A stretch of DNA of 64,000 bases from Pseudomonas fildesensis (GCF_001050345.1 NZ_LFMW01000012.1:124001-188000), one strand, 5' to 3'. Shown: positions 28,235 through 37,573, numbered from the stretch's first letter. Notes: generated by a model from the letters alone, not told the origin. Numbers and translations are program-made.

Positions 28235-28260
28235 AACGCCAGCTTGCTGGCGTTTTTTAT
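28235..28260 (+). terminator. Terminator of mvaT
   Basis: AACGCCAGC and GCTGGCGTT pair around a short TT loop, followed by TTTTTAT. 38 bp after the mvaT stop; convergent with sbcB. Confidence 0.93.
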
Positions 28261-28286
28261 TGCCTGAATATTCCTCAATGACCTGA

Positions 28287-29714
28287 CTACAGGTTCAAGC
28301 GAGCCGCTAAAGAGTCGGCATATTCCTGCCATTGATCCAATACCTGGCCTTGAAACGGTGTAGCACTAACAGCCAACTCTTGCCGCGCCAGATTAAATGC
28401 ATCCAAGGTATTCGGCGCGCCCCATTCGGCACTCGACAAACGTTGCTGACAGAAAAGTTTCCAGCGTTGTTGCTCCTCGCTGTTCAAGGTTTCAGGAAAG
28501 TTACGCGCACGGTAGCGAAATAATAATTCCGGCAAACGATGATCATCAAAAGGCCACTGCTGGCGCGCTAGTTGTGCCGGCTCTGCCGCCCGCACTTGCT
28601 CGCATAAACGACGGTCGCGGTCACCAATAAAACCATCGTAGAGCTGCTGCTCCGGGTCTGTAGTCGGTGCAAAATCTTCCTCGGCGTAAATTGCTGCCAA
28701 CTTGTCGCGCCAAACTTCTTGTGCGTCAGTTAGCCGCAGCGCGCGAGCCTGATAACTGTCCATATCCACATTCAGGCGCTCACGATCTTGCGACCGCAGC
28801 ACGTTCAATGGGGCGACCACCGGGCAGCGGTTGATATGCAACAACTTGAGCGGCACCGGCAACTCACCCTCGAGCAGGTCATCACGACGGGTGTAGAGGC
28901 GCTGGCGCAAAGTATCGGCGTCGAGGTCCAGCAGCCCTTGTGGGTCAAGGCCCAGGTCGCAGACGATCAACGCATTGCGATTGCGCGGGTGCCAGGCCAG
29001 TGGCAGTACGACGCCCAGGTAATGGCGCTCGGCGGAAAAGCGCCCGGAGATATGCACCATCGGTTGCAGCAGGCGCACCTGATCCATCACCCGTTGTTTG
29101 CTGCGCAGTTGAAACAGCCAGTCGTAAAGCTTGGGCTGTTTCTCGCGGACCAATCGAGCCAGGGCAATGGTGGCGCGTACGTCGGACAAGGCATCGTGGG
29201 CCTGGCCATGATCGATGCCGTTGGCCTCGGTCAGACGTTCGAGCTTAAGGGTAACGCGCCCATCCTGCTCGGGCCAGACGATTCCTTCCGGGCGCAGTGC
29301 GTAGGCGGTGCGGACCACATCGATCAGGTCCCAGCGGCTATTACCACCCTGCCATTCGCGTGCATAAGGGTCGAAAAAATTGCGGTACAGGCTGTAGCGC
29401 GTCATTTCATCGTCGAACCGCAGCGTGTTGTAACCCGCACCACAGGTACCTGGCGCCGCGAGTTCTGCGTGCACCCGGGTCATGAAATCAGCCTCGGCCA
29501 AGCCCTTCTCCGCCAGTATGCCCGGAGTGATACCAGTGATTGCGCACGCTACCGGATGGGGCAGGATGTCGTCGCTGGGGTGACAATAAAGGTTGACCGG
29601 CGGGGCTATCTCATTAAGGTCGAGGTCGGTGCGAATACCGGCAACCTGAAGGGGGCGATCGCTGCGTGGGTTGATGCCGGTGGTTTCATAGTCGTACCAG
29701 AAAATGGAGGTCAC
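28287..29714 (-). CDS. sbcB: Exodeoxyribonuclease I
   Basis: A 475-residue ExoI, a 3'-5' single-strand exonuclease used in recombination and mismatch repair. The DEDDh catalytic pattern is visible: IFWYDYETTGINP, GYNTLRFDDEMTRYSLYRNFFDPYARE and QAHDALSDVRATIAL. SH3-like and helical C-terminal ExoI domains follow. Start GTG 29712-29714 with AGGAA upstream. Diverges from the RDD-led operon over 167 bp. Confidence 0.96.
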   Translation of the reverse strand: MTSIFWYDYETTGINPRSDRPLQVAGIRTDLDLNEIAPPVNLYCHPSDDILPHPVACAITGITPGILAEKGLAEADFMTRVHAELAAPGTCGAGYNTLRFDDEMTRYSLYRNFFDPYAREWQGGNSRWDLIDVVRTAYALRPEGIVWPEQDGRVTLKLERLTEANGIDHGQAHDALSDVRATIALARLVREKQPKLYDWLFQLRSKQRVMDQVRLLQPMVHISGRFSAERHYLGVVLPLAWHPRNRNALIVCDLGLDPQGLLDLDADTLRQRLYTRRDDLLEGELPVPLKLLHINRCPVVAPLNVLRSQDRERLNVDMDSYQARALRLTDAQEVWRDKLAAIYAEEDFAPTTDPEQQLYDGFIGDRDRRLCEQVRAAEPAQLARQQWPFDDHRLPELLFRYRARNFPETLNSEEQQRWKLFCQQRLSSAEWGAPNTLDAFNLARQELAVSATPFQGQVLDQWQEYADSLAARLNL

Positions 29715-29881
29715 GGGCTGTTCCTGTGCTGAAGATAGACAAAGTCTAGGCGCTGCAAGGCGTCCTCGGCCAGCGCTACGTTAACTGTACAAACATCCAG
29801 CAAAACCTTGAATGGTTGCTTCCACCGTCGACACTGCTAGCATCCGTGTCTTCAAGCCGCTCCGCACTGCCAAGGACCGCG

Positions 29882-30574
29882 ATGCCATCAGCCCCATTGG
29901 ATACCCTCTACCAGATCGAGACCCCGGAGGGCATCGACCTGCCCTTGCGCCCGGCTGGCCTGCTGCCTCGGGCACTGGCCTTCGCCTTCGACCTCGGCGT
30001 GCGCGGGCTGGTGATGGGCATCCTGCTCGTGCCGCTGGCCCTGCTCGGCAACATCGGTATAGGCCTGGGCTCACTGCTGCTGTTTTTGGTCAGTTGGTGG
30101 TACATGGTGCTGTTTGAAGTGCTCAACCAGGGTTGCTCGCCCGGCAAGCAGGTCATGGGCTTGCGCGTGGTGCAGGATGACGGCACGCCCATCGGCTGGT
30201 CCGCGTCGCTCATTCGCAACCTGCTGCGCTTTGTCGACATGCTGCCTTTCGGGTACTTTCTCGGCGCCATCAGTTGCCTGCAACACCCCCACTTCAAACG
30301 GCTCGGCGACCTGGCCGCCGGTACGCTCGTGGTCTACCGCGAACAACTGCTGGCCCGCCCCCAGGTACCGCAAGCCGCTGCCTTGCGCCTGCCCTTTGCC
30401 CTTGAGCTCAGTGAACAACGCGCCATCCTGGGTTTTGCCGAGCGCCAGGGTGAACTGTCCGCCGAGCGTGTGCACGAACTGGCCAGCATTCTCGCAACGC
30501 CCCTGCAAGTGTCTCCGGCTCGCGCCGTGGAGCAACTCAATGGCGTGGCCCGTGGCCTGTTGGGGCCGACATGA
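29882..30574 (+). CDS. RDD-family membrane protein, first gene of a MoxR/DUF58 operon
   Basis: A 230-residue protein with an RDD domain in residues 15-160: LPLRPAGLLPRALAFAFDLG (the Arg and Asp that name the family), two membrane segments, and GCSPGKQVMGLRVVQDDGTP then LIRNLLRFVDMLPFG. The C-terminal 60 residues are soluble and helical. RDD proteins are thought to be transporters or membrane partners; some act as sodium/proton antiporters. The start is ATG 29882 with AAGGA. Its stop overlaps the next start (ATGA). Confidence 0.88.
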   Translation: MPSAPLDTLYQIETPEGIDLPLRPAGLLPRALAFAFDLGVRGLVMGILLVPLALLGNIGIGLGSLLLFLVSWWYMVLFEVLNQGCSPGKQVMGLRVVQDDGTPIGWSASLIRNLLRFVDMLPFGYFLGAISCLQHPHFKRLGDLAAGTLVVYREQLLARPQVPQAAALRLPFALELSEQRAILGFAERQGELSAERVHELASILATPLQVSPARAVEQLNGVARGLLGPT

Positions 30575-31551
30575 AGCAGAGCCTGTTCGAAAGCCGTCAT
30601 CAGCCGCAGTGGCAGGCCTTTGCCGAACAACTGAAGGGGTTGGAGCAAGGCAAAGCCAGGGGCAGTGACGTGGCCGACTTCCCTCATCAGTATCGACGCC
30701 TGTGCCAACATCTCGCCCTGGCACAGGAGCGGGGCTACAGCAGCTACCTGGTGGACCCGCTGCAACAACTGGCCCTGCGCGGCCACCAACAGTTGTATCG
30801 TCATCGCAGCCAATTAGGCGCGAACCTGTTGAGTTTTGTGCTGGCCGATTTCCCTCGACTGGTGCGTGAGCAGTGGCACTTCGTGTTGATCGCCAGCCTG
30901 CTGTTTTTTGGCAGCCTGGTGGGTATTGCGCTGCTGGTGTACCTGTTCCCCGACCTGATCTACAGCATCGTCAGCCCCCAGCAGGTGGCCGAGATGCAGA
31001 GCATGTACGACCCCGACGCCAGTCGCCTGGGCCGCGTCGCCGAACGCGCATCCAGTGAAGACTGGATGATGTTTGGCTACTACGTGATGCACAACATCGG
31101 TATCGCCTTCCAGACCTTTGCCGCCGGCTTGCTGTTCGGCCTGGGCAGCGTGTTCTTCCTGATTTTCAACGGCCTGATCATCGGCGCCATCTCCGGGCAC
31201 CTCACGGAAATCGGCTATGGCCAGACCTTCTGGTCATTTGTCATCGGCCATGGTGCTTTCGAACTCAGCGCCATTGCCCTGGCCGGTGCGGCTGGCTTAC
31301 AACTGGGCTGGGCGTTGATCGCTCCCGGGCACCTGACACGCGGCGAGTCCCTGCGGCTGGCGGCACGCAAAAGCGTACAGATGCTCTGCGGCGTCATGGT
31401 GTTCCTGTTGATCGCGGCATTTATCGAAGCGTATTGGTCTTCCTCCACCTCAATCGCGCCCTGGGTCAAATACCTGGTGGGCGCTGGCCTGTGGCTATTG
31501 GTGGCCGCTTACCTGACCTTTACCGGACGGACGCCCCATGCGCCTGAGTGA
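30571..31551 (+). CDS. SpoIIM (stage II sporulation protein M)-like membrane protein
   Basis: 326 residues. A soluble N-terminal helical part of about 100 residues is followed by five or six membrane helices. The SpoIIM-family signature is in FIIGHGAFELSAIALAGAAG (here VIGHGAFELSAIALAGAAGL). Not a sporulation protein here: in non-sporing bacteria the family travels with RDD, DUF58 and MoxR genes. It overlaps the RDD gene by four bases and the next gene by 14. Confidence 0.88.
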   Translation: MKQSLFESRHQPQWQAFAEQLKGLEQGKARGSDVADFPHQYRRLCQHLALAQERGYSSYLVDPLQQLALRGHQQLYRHRSQLGANLLSFVLADFPRLVREQWHFVLIASLLFFGSLVGIALLVYLFPDLIYSIVSPQQVAEMQSMYDPDASRLGRVAERASSEDWMMFGYYVMHNIGIAFQTFAAGLLFGLGSVFFLIFNGLIIGAISGHLTEIGYGQTFWSFVIGHGAFELSAIALAGAAGLQLGWALIAPGHLTRGESLRLAARKSVQMLCGVMVFLLIAAFIEAYWSSSTSIAPWVKYLVGAGLWLLVAAYLTFTGRTPHAPE

Positions 31552-33067
31552 TGCCAGCGTGGTGATTCGGCCGCGTACGTCCTGGGAGGCCATGGACCTT
31601 GGCGTCTTAATGGCCCGGGAACATCGCACACTATTGATGGCCAGTTGGGCGCTGATCACCCTACCGGTCTTCGTCTTGCTGACCGCGCTGCTGTGGAAAT
31701 CTCCCTCCACCGCCATGTTTCTGTTCTGGTGGTTAAAGCCGGCTTTCGACCGTTTGCCGCTCTACATATTGTCCAAGACCTTGTTTGGCGAGGCGCCAAG
31801 CCTCAAGCAGGCCATACGCGAATGGCCGCGCCTGCTCAAAGGCCAACTGCTGGCGAGCCTGACCTGGCGGCGGCTCAGCCTGAGCCGCAGCTTTGTAATG
31901 CCAGTGAGTCAACTTGAAGGCCTGGATGGCGAGGCACGCCAAAAACGCCTGGGGGTGCTGCAACAACGCAACGCCGGTGCCGCGCGCTGGCTGACCATCC
32001 TCGGCGTGCACCTGGAGATCGGCCTGTGGTTCGGCTGCATGGCGCTGTTCTATCTATTCATCCCCCAACAACTTGAACTGGATTGGGACTGGCAACGGCT
32101 GGCGCTGGCGACCAGTTCGGAGGGGCTATGGCTGGAGCACCTGGGCAACGCCTTCTATGCCTTGATCCTGGTGTTCTGGGAGCCCATCTATGTCGCCTGC
32201 GGTTTCAGCCTGTACCTTAACCGCCGCACCGTGTTGGAGGCCTGGGACCTGGAACTGGTATTCCGCCGTCTGCGCCAACGCCTGAGCAGCGTCGCGCCCC
32301 TGTTACTGCTGGTGAGTGCGCTGATGCTGCTGCCATTCAGCCCGCCCGCCGTGGCTGATGACTCCAAACCTTCCAAAGAAGTCAGCACCCAGGCTGCCAG
32401 CCAATCGATCAAGACGCTGTTGGACAAGCCCCCCTTCAAAAACCCGGAGACCGTCACCCGCTATCGCTTTGGCGAAGAAAAACCCACCGCTAAAAACAAA
32501 GCGCACGGCGAAGGCAAGCTTCCGGCCTGGCTGCAGGCGTTGCTGGACAACCTCAACAGCAATTCCTTCAAACACGTCGCACTGGGCCTGGAGGTATTGC
32601 TGTGGAGCCTGTTGGCAGGCGGCCTCGCCTTGCTGGTTTGGCGCTATCGCGACTGGCTACGCACCTTTGTCAGCCGACAGGGGCCACGCAAACCCAACGC
32701 TGCCAAACCGGTGCCCACGCAACTGTTCGGCCTGGAGTTGGGTACCGAAACTTTGCCCGCCGATATCGCCAGCACTGTCGAGCAACTATGGTCCACCCAA
32801 CCACGGGAGGCCCTCGGCCTGTTGTATCGAGGCCTGCTCAGCCGGCTACTGCATGACTTCAACCTGCCACTGAAAAGCGCCGACACCGAAGGCCAGGTCC
32901 TGGAACGCGTTCACCAGTTGCAACTACCGCAATTGCTGGCATTCAGTGATGAACTGACCCGGCACTGGCAAAACCTGGCCTATGGTCACCGTCTTCCTCC
33001 GACGTCGGCACAACAGCAACTGTGCAACGATTGGCGGGCCCTGTTCAGCTCGGGAGCCGCCCAATGA
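31538..33067 (+). CDS. DUF4129 membrane protein
   Basis: 509 residues. An N-terminal region with several membrane helices (TLLMASWALITLPVFVLLTALLW; GVHLEIGLWFGCMALFYLF; SSVAPLLLLVSALMLLPF) precedes a periplasmic Lys/Ser-rich stretch and another helix (LGLEVLLWSLLAGGLALLVW). The C-terminal 100 residues carry DUF4129 (REALGLLYRGLLSRLLHDFN and FSDELTRHWQNLAYGHRLP). Starts at ATG 31538 inside the previous gene. Function unknown; probably a membrane partner of the MoxR/DUF58 proteins. Confidence 0.82.
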   Translation: MRLSDASVVIRPRTSWEAMDLGVLMAREHRTLLMASWALITLPVFVLLTALLWKSPSTAMFLFWWLKPAFDRLPLYILSKTLFGEAPSLKQAIREWPRLLKGQLLASLTWRRLSLSRSFVMPVSQLEGLDGEARQKRLGVLQQRNAGAARWLTILGVHLEIGLWFGCMALFYLFIPQQLELDWDWQRLALATSSEGLWLEHLGNAFYALILVFWEPIYVACGFSLYLNRRTVLEAWDLELVFRRLRQRLSSVAPLLLLVSALMLLPFSPPAVADDSKPSKEVSTQAASQSIKTLLDKPPFKNPETVTRYRFGEEKPTAKNKAHGEGKLPAWLQALLDNLNSNSFKHVALGLEVLLWSLLAGGLALLVWRYRDWLRTFVSRQGPRKPNAAKPVPTQLFGLELGTETLPADIASTVEQLWSTQPREALGLLYRGLLSRLLHDFNLPLKSADTEGQVLERVHQLQLPQLLAFSDELTRHWQNLAYGHRLPPTSAQQQLCNDWRALFSSGAAQ

Positions 33068-34221
33068 AACGGCCATTGCTGTGGACAGGACTGCTGCTGG
33101 CATGCCTGCTGGCCGCGGGCGGCCTGTACCTCTGGCACAAGGCAATCCCCTACGACGAAGTGGTGGATCGCGGTCCATCGCCGCAAGTGTTGGCCAACCC
33201 CTATCTGGCGGCCGAGCACTTTCTGCGCCAGCAAGGCCTGGCAGTGGAACACGCCAACAGTCTTGAGCGGCTCTCCGACCTGCCCGCCAAAGGCCACAGC
33301 CTGTTGTTGCTCGGCGAACGCAGCAACATGACGCCACGCCAGGTGGATCAATTGCTGAATTGGGCAAAGTCCGGCGGCCACCTGCTGCTGGTAGCCGAAG
33401 CGTTGTGGGATGAAGAAGCCGGAAAAAGCGGCGACCTGTTGCTCGATCGCCTGCACATCCAGCAAGCATTGAGTGACGAACCCGAAGAGCCCGTTCCGGC
33501 ACGTAAAAAGAAAGCGCCGGACCTGACCAAGCTCTACGTCGACAATGAAACCGCCCCGGCGTATTTCAGCTTCGATACCGACTTCAACCTCATCGACCCC
33601 AGGCATCTGGCGCAGTTTTCCGCCAATAGCGCCAGGTCCAGCCACCTCATGCAACTCGACCTCGGGCAAGGCCGTATGACGGTGATCACCGACAGCGATC
33701 TGTGGAAGAATCCGGGAATCGGTAAACACGATAACGCCTGGCTGCTGTGGTACCTGAACCAGGGCACTGACATAACCTTGCTGTTCAACAGCGACGCGGA
33801 CGATTTGCTCACCCTGCTGATGCGCTATTTCCCCCAGGCACTGGTGGCACTCGCGGCATTGATTGCGCTGGCGCTCTGGCAGGCCGGTATGCGCCAAGGC
33901 CCGATCCAGGCGCCAACCCAAAAGGCACGCCGACAATTGCAGGAACACTTGAAAGCCAGCGCCGACTTCCTGCTGCGCCGCAGCGGCCAGGGCACGTTGT
34001 TGAATGCGCTGCAGCGCGATATCCAGCGTGCCGCCCGGCATCGTCACCCTGGCTTTGAACACCTCGACAGCGCAGAACAGTGGCGGGTGCTTGAGCACCT
34101 GACGCGCCAACCCAACCACGTCATCCGTCAGGCCCTCGGCCCACTTCCGGCAAAACGGCTTTCCAGTGCCGATTTCAGCCGTCAGGTGGCGTGCCTGCAA
34201 ACTCTCAGGAATGCCCTATGA
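33064..34221 (+). CDS. DUF4350 membrane-anchored protein
   Basis: 385 residues: an N-terminal anchor (LLWTGLLLACLLAAGGLYLW), then a DUF4350/GldG-like domain (NPYLAAEHFLRQQGLAVEHA; LLLLGERSNMTPRQVDQLLNWAKSGGHLLLVAE; VITDSDLWKNPGIGKHDNAW), a second membrane helix (FPQALVALAALIALALW) and a cytoplasmic helical tail. Start ATG 33064 overlaps the preceding stop (ATGA), and its own stop overlaps moxR likewise. No catalytic motif is seen. Confidence 0.82.
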   Translation: MKRPLLWTGLLLACLLAAGGLYLWHKAIPYDEVVDRGPSPQVLANPYLAAEHFLRQQGLAVEHANSLERLSDLPAKGHSLLLLGERSNMTPRQVDQLLNWAKSGGHLLLVAEALWDEEAGKSGDLLLDRLHIQQALSDEPEEPVPARKKKAPDLTKLYVDNETAPAYFSFDTDFNLIDPRHLAQFSANSARSSHLMQLDLGQGRMTVITDSDLWKNPGIGKHDNAWLLWYLNQGTDITLLFNSDADDLLTLLMRYFPQALVALAALIALALWQAGMRQGPIQAPTQKARRQLQEHLKASADFLLRRSGQGTLLNALQRDIQRAARHRHPGFEHLDSAEQWRVLEHLTRQPNHVIRQALGPLPAKRLSSADFSRQVACLQTLRNAL

Positions 34222-35213
34222 GCGAATATCCAGCGGCCACTGCCCTGACCACCGAAGCCCTGCAGAACGCCTGCCAACAAGCCCAGGCTTTGCGCGTCGA
34301 ACTGCGCAAGGCAGTGATTGGCCAGGATCAGGTGATCGATGACGTACTTACCGCTCTGATCGCCGGCGGCCATGTACTGCTTGAAGGCGTACCGGGGCTG
34401 GGCAAGACCTTGCTGGTACGTGCACTGGCCCGTTGCTTTGATGGCGACTTCGCGCGCATCCAGTTCACTCCGGACCTGATGCCCAGCGATGTCACCGGCC
34501 ACGCCGTGTACGACCTGCACACCGAACAGTTCAAGCTGCGCAAGGGGCCACTGTTTACCCACCTGCTGTTGGCCGACGAAATCAACCGCGCGCCGGCCAA
34601 GACGCAGGCGGCGCTGCTCGAAGCCATGCAGGAGCGCCAAGTCACGCTTGAGGGCGAAGCACTGCCCATCGGCCAACCGTTCATGGTGCTGGCCACCCAG
34701 AACCCGATTGAGCAGGAAGGCACCTACCCGCTGCCCGAGGCCGAGCTGGACCGTTTCATGCTCAAGGTGCGCATGGGCTACCCCGACGCCCAGCAGGAAC
34801 TGGACATGGTGCGCGAAGTAACCCGCTCATCCCGCGCCGACATGCTGGATGTACAACCGCTGCGCACCGTGTTGCACGCCGAGGATGTGCTGCGGCTGCA
34901 GCAGATCGCCAGCGAACTGGCGCTGGACGAGCAAGTGCTCGACTATGCCGTGCGCCTGGCTCGGGCCACCCGCAGTTGGCCGGGGCTGGCCATCGGTGCC
35001 GGCCCACGCGCCTCCATCGCCTTGGTGCGCGGCGCCCGCGCCCGAGCCTTGCTGCGCGGGGGTGAGTTCGTCACCCCGGACGATATCAAGGGGTGCGCCC
35101 TGGCGGTGCTGCGCCATCGGGTTCGCATCGCCCCCGAACTGGACATCGATGGATTGGAAGTGGACCAGGTACTCCAGCAACTGCTGGACCAGATTCCGGC
35201 ACCTCGGCAATGA
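34218..35213 (+). CDS. MoxR-family AAA+ ATPase
   Basis: 331 residues. Walker A GVPGLGKT is at residues 57-64, Walker B LLLADEINRAPAKTQAALLE near 116-121, with sensor 1 (MVLATQNPIEQEGTYPLPEAE) and the C-terminal lid (IGAGPRASIALVRGARARALL). MoxR ATPases act as chaperones that insert cofactors or activate VWA-domain partner proteins. The partner here is very probably the DUF58 protein encoded seven bases downstream. Start ATG 34218 overlaps the DUF4350 stop. Confidence 0.93.
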   Translation: MSEYPAATALTTEALQNACQQAQALRVELRKAVIGQDQVIDDVLTALIAGGHVLLEGVPGLGKTLLVRALARCFDGDFARIQFTPDLMPSDVTGHAVYDLHTEQFKLRKGPLFTHLLLADEINRAPAKTQAALLEAMQERQVTLEGEALPIGQPFMVLATQNPIEQEGTYPLPEAELDRFMLKVRMGYPDAQQELDMVREVTRSSRADMLDVQPLRTVLHAEDVLRLQQIASELALDEQVLDYAVRLARATRSWPGLAIGAGPRASIALVRGARARALLRGGEFVTPDDIKGCALAVLRHRVRIAPELDIDGLEVDQVLQQLLDQIPAPRQ

Positions 35214-35220
35214 CCCGCCT

Positions 35221-36552
35221 ATGAAACCGACTCGTCTGCTGTTGATCTGGCTTGGCGTGTTGCTCGGCTTGAACACGCTGCTGGGCATCGCGGCAGCGTT
35301 GCAGCTCAAGGTGCCCGATACCCTGCATTCGGTGGCGTGGGGCCTGATGTTGGCGCTGTTGCTGTTGGCGCTGCTGGACGCAGTCCGGCTACACCGCCTG
35401 CCGTCCGCGCGGGTGCAACGACAGATGCCCGGCAGCCTGGCGCTGGGGCGCTGGGGAGAAGTACGCCTGACGCTTGAACACGATCACCCACAGCCATTGA
35501 TCGTGCAGGTGTTCGATCATGTGCCCGACGGTCTGAACGTAGAGAACATGCCCCAGGCCATCGAACTGCGTCCCGGCGAACGCAGCGAACTGGGCTACCG
35601 ACTGCGTCCTTTACGGCGCGGGCATTTCAGTTTCAGTCGTTGCGAGATTCACCTGCCCAGCCCTTTGGGGCTCTGGTCCGCGCGGCGCTTTGTGGAAGTC
35701 AGCGATGCCATTCGCGTCTACCCGGATTTCGCCCGCTTGTATGGCGCACAGCTGTTGGGTGTGGATAACTGGCTGAGCCAGTTGGGCGTGCGGCAACGCC
35801 AACGGCGAGGGTTGGGGCTGGAGTTTCACCAGTTGCGGGAGTTTCGTGAGGGCGACAGTCTGCGGCAGATCGACTGGAAGGCCACCGCGCGCCAACGCAC
35901 GCCTATCGCTCGGGAATACCAGGACGAACGCGATCAGCAGATCGTGTTCATGCTCGATTGTGGTCGGCGCATGCGCAGCCAGGATGACGAGCTGTCGCAT
36001 TTCGACCATGCACTCAATGCCTGCCTGCTGCTGAGCTATGTGGCCTTGCGCCAGGGCGACGCCGTCGGGCTGTGCACGTTTGCCTGCGACCAACCGCGCT
36101 ACCTGGCCCCCGTAAAAGGCACCGGCCAGTTGAACCTCTTACTCAACGCCGTCTACGACCTGGACACCACCCGGCGTACAGCCGATTACCAGGCTGCTGC
36201 CAGCCAGTTGTTGGCGCGGCAGAAACGCCGGGCGCTGGTGATCATGGTGAGCAACCTGCGGGACGAGGACGATGAGGCAATGTTGACGGCGGTCAAACGC
36301 ATCAGCCGGCAACACCGGGTACTCGTCGCCAGCCTGCGAGAAGACGTACTCGACCAACTGCGTCAGTCACCCGTGCAAACCTTGCCCGAAGCGCTGGCCT
36401 ACAGCGGCACAGTCGACTACCTCAACAAACGGAATGAACTGCACGAGCGCTTGAGCGCCCACGGTTTATCCGTGCTGGATACGCCGCCTTCAGCGCTGGG
36501 CCCAGCTCTGGTAACACGCTATTTGGGTTGGAAAAAAGCCGGGGTGCTGTGA
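35221..36552 (+). CDS. DUF58 protein with VWA-like fold, MoxR partner
   Basis: 443 residues. Two N-terminal membrane helices (LLLIWLGVLLGLNTLLGIAAAL and SVAWGLMLALLLLALLDAV) precede a beta-rich region and the DUF58 core GLGLEFHQLREFREGDSLRQ then IDWKATARQ. The VWA-like domain starts at IVFMLDCGRRM: the usual DxSxS metal site is DCGRR, so classical metal coordination is doubtful. Start ATG 35221, seven bases after the MoxR stop. Ends the operon. Confidence 0.88.
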   Translation: MKPTRLLLIWLGVLLGLNTLLGIAAALQLKVPDTLHSVAWGLMLALLLLALLDAVRLHRLPSARVQRQMPGSLALGRWGEVRLTLEHDHPQPLIVQVFDHVPDGLNVENMPQAIELRPGERSELGYRLRPLRRGHFSFSRCEIHLPSPLGLWSARRFVEVSDAIRVYPDFARLYGAQLLGVDNWLSQLGVRQRQRRGLGLEFHQLREFREGDSLRQIDWKATARQRTPIAREYQDERDQQIVFMLDCGRRMRSQDDELSHFDHALNACLLLSYVALRQGDAVGLCTFACDQPRYLAPVKGTGQLNLLLNAVYDLDTTRRTADYQAAASQLLARQKRRALVIMVSNLRDEDDEAMLTAVKRISRQHRVLVASLREDVLDQLRQSPVQTLPEALAYSGTVDYLNKRNELHERLSAHGLSVLDTPPSALGPALVTRYLGWKKAGVL

Positions 36553-36559
36553 AAGCGCA

Positions 36560-36598
36560 CGACTCGGGCTTGGGCGATATAGCCGAGCCGAGTCGACA
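36560..36598 (+). terminator. Inverted repeat after the DUF58 gene
   Basis: ACGACTCGG and CCGAGTCG(AC) flank a second nested pair (GGCT/AGCC). There is no T tract, so it may be a weak or Rho-assisted end of the six-gene operon and of the converging PilZ gene. Confidence 0.4.
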
Positions 36599-36609
36599 GC
36601 GCGCAATGT

Positions 36610-36987
36610 CTAGGCGGAAGCCTGCAAGGGATCAAAACTGAAGTAGTGCAACAAGGCGTTGATCAATTGGCTGTATTCCTTAGGTGCCTTAACGACGCTG
36701 AAGCCTGAGTCGTAATGCTGCGGGGTGATGTCCTCATGGCTCCATAGACAGCTGGCGGTGAGGTCAATTGCCTGGAAATCACCGTCGGCCGTGGGAATCT
36801 TCAAGCGTAGCTCGAACTCCACGTCGACCATCATCGGCAATTGGCTGATCAACATCAGCCCATGTTCGGACACGTTACCCAAGTAGCCAATGGGCTTGTC
36901 CGTAAGCCGGTTGAACACTTGCAGGAAACAAGACAACTGATGCCGCTCAATCCGTCGGTCGGTAAACATGATGAAATCGCCATACAT
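36610..36987 (-). CDS. PilZ-domain protein (cyclic-di-GMP effector)
   Basis: 125 residues at most. The c-di-GMP-binding motifs are present: RRIERHQLSCFLQVFNRLTD (RxxxR) and GYLGNVSEHGLML (NxSxxG), followed by a beta barrel. Such single-domain proteins relay c-di-GMP levels to motility or exopolysaccharide machinery. The start is ambiguous: ATG 36985-36987 or the internal ATG at 36967-36969 (MFTDRRIERH), which gives 119 residues; neither has a strong ribosome-binding site. Confidence 0.88.
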   Translation of the reverse strand: MYGDFIMFTDRRIERHQLSCFLQVFNRLTDKPIGYLGNVSEHGLMLISQLPMMVDVEFELRLKIPTADGDFQAIDLTASCLWSHEDITPQHYDSGFSVVKAPKEYSQLINALLHYFSFDPLQASA

Positions 36988-37195
36988 TGGCCATGACTCT
37001 GGCCGTGCCAGTGATTCGGAACAGGCGAAACACGCCCGCTCTCCCTGGAGATCGGTGCGACAACAGCAAACGCTTTGTCACTTTACAGCTGCCAATCCCA
37101 AGCATTCCATCCGCTTGAATTTAAAGTTGTACAAACGAACCTCCAAAGAATAGCTCAAGACTGGTGTCGGGCCAGCTATAGAATGACAAATATCA

Positions 37196-37573
37196 TCACA
37201 AGGACGCCGCCGGACGAGGCTGCGCAACACTGGCACCGGGGGAATGCCCCAGTTGTTGCAGGGTGTCGAGCCGCGCACGGGCACGGTAGGCGTATTCGCT
37301 GGAAGGGTACTGGTTGATGATGAATTGGTAGGTTTGCACCGCATCGACAAACAGTTTCTGCCGTTCCAGGCATTGCCCGCGCAACATCGAAACCTCCGGT
37401 TGCACGTAGCGCCGGGTGCGGCTTTCACGGTCGACCTGGGACAATTCCAGGGTGACCCGCTCGCAGTCACCAACCCCGTACGCGCGGTAGGCGTTGTTCA
37501 AATGGTGGTCCATCGACCAGCGGGTACAGCCGACAACACTGACGGCCAGGGCAGCAATGAGCAAAATTCGCAT
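37196..37573 (-). CDS. TPR-like outer-membrane lipoprotein
   Basis: 125 residues. The signal peptide MRILLIAALAVSVVGCTRW has a lipobox ending at Cys16 with Thr at +2, predicting an outer-membrane lipoprotein. The mature part contains tetratricopeptide-type helices (LNNAYRAYGVGDCERVTLELSQVD; AVQTYQFIINQYPSSEYAYRARARLDTLQQL), like the BamD/YbgF repeats. Function unknown. ATG 37571-37573 has CAGGAG. Diverges from pyk over 175 bp. Confidence 0.85.
   Translation of the reverse strand: MRILLIAALAVSVVGCTRWSMDHHLNNAYRAYGVGDCERVTLELSQVDRESRTRRYVQPEVSMLRGQCLERQKLFVDAVQTYQFIINQYPSSEYAYRARARLDTLQQLGHSPGASVAQPRPAASL

Noticed and set aside
30571..31551. SpoIIM-like protein as evidence of sporulation
   Set aside because: The family occurs in many non-spore-formers; no other sporulation gene is present and the organism is a pseudomonad.
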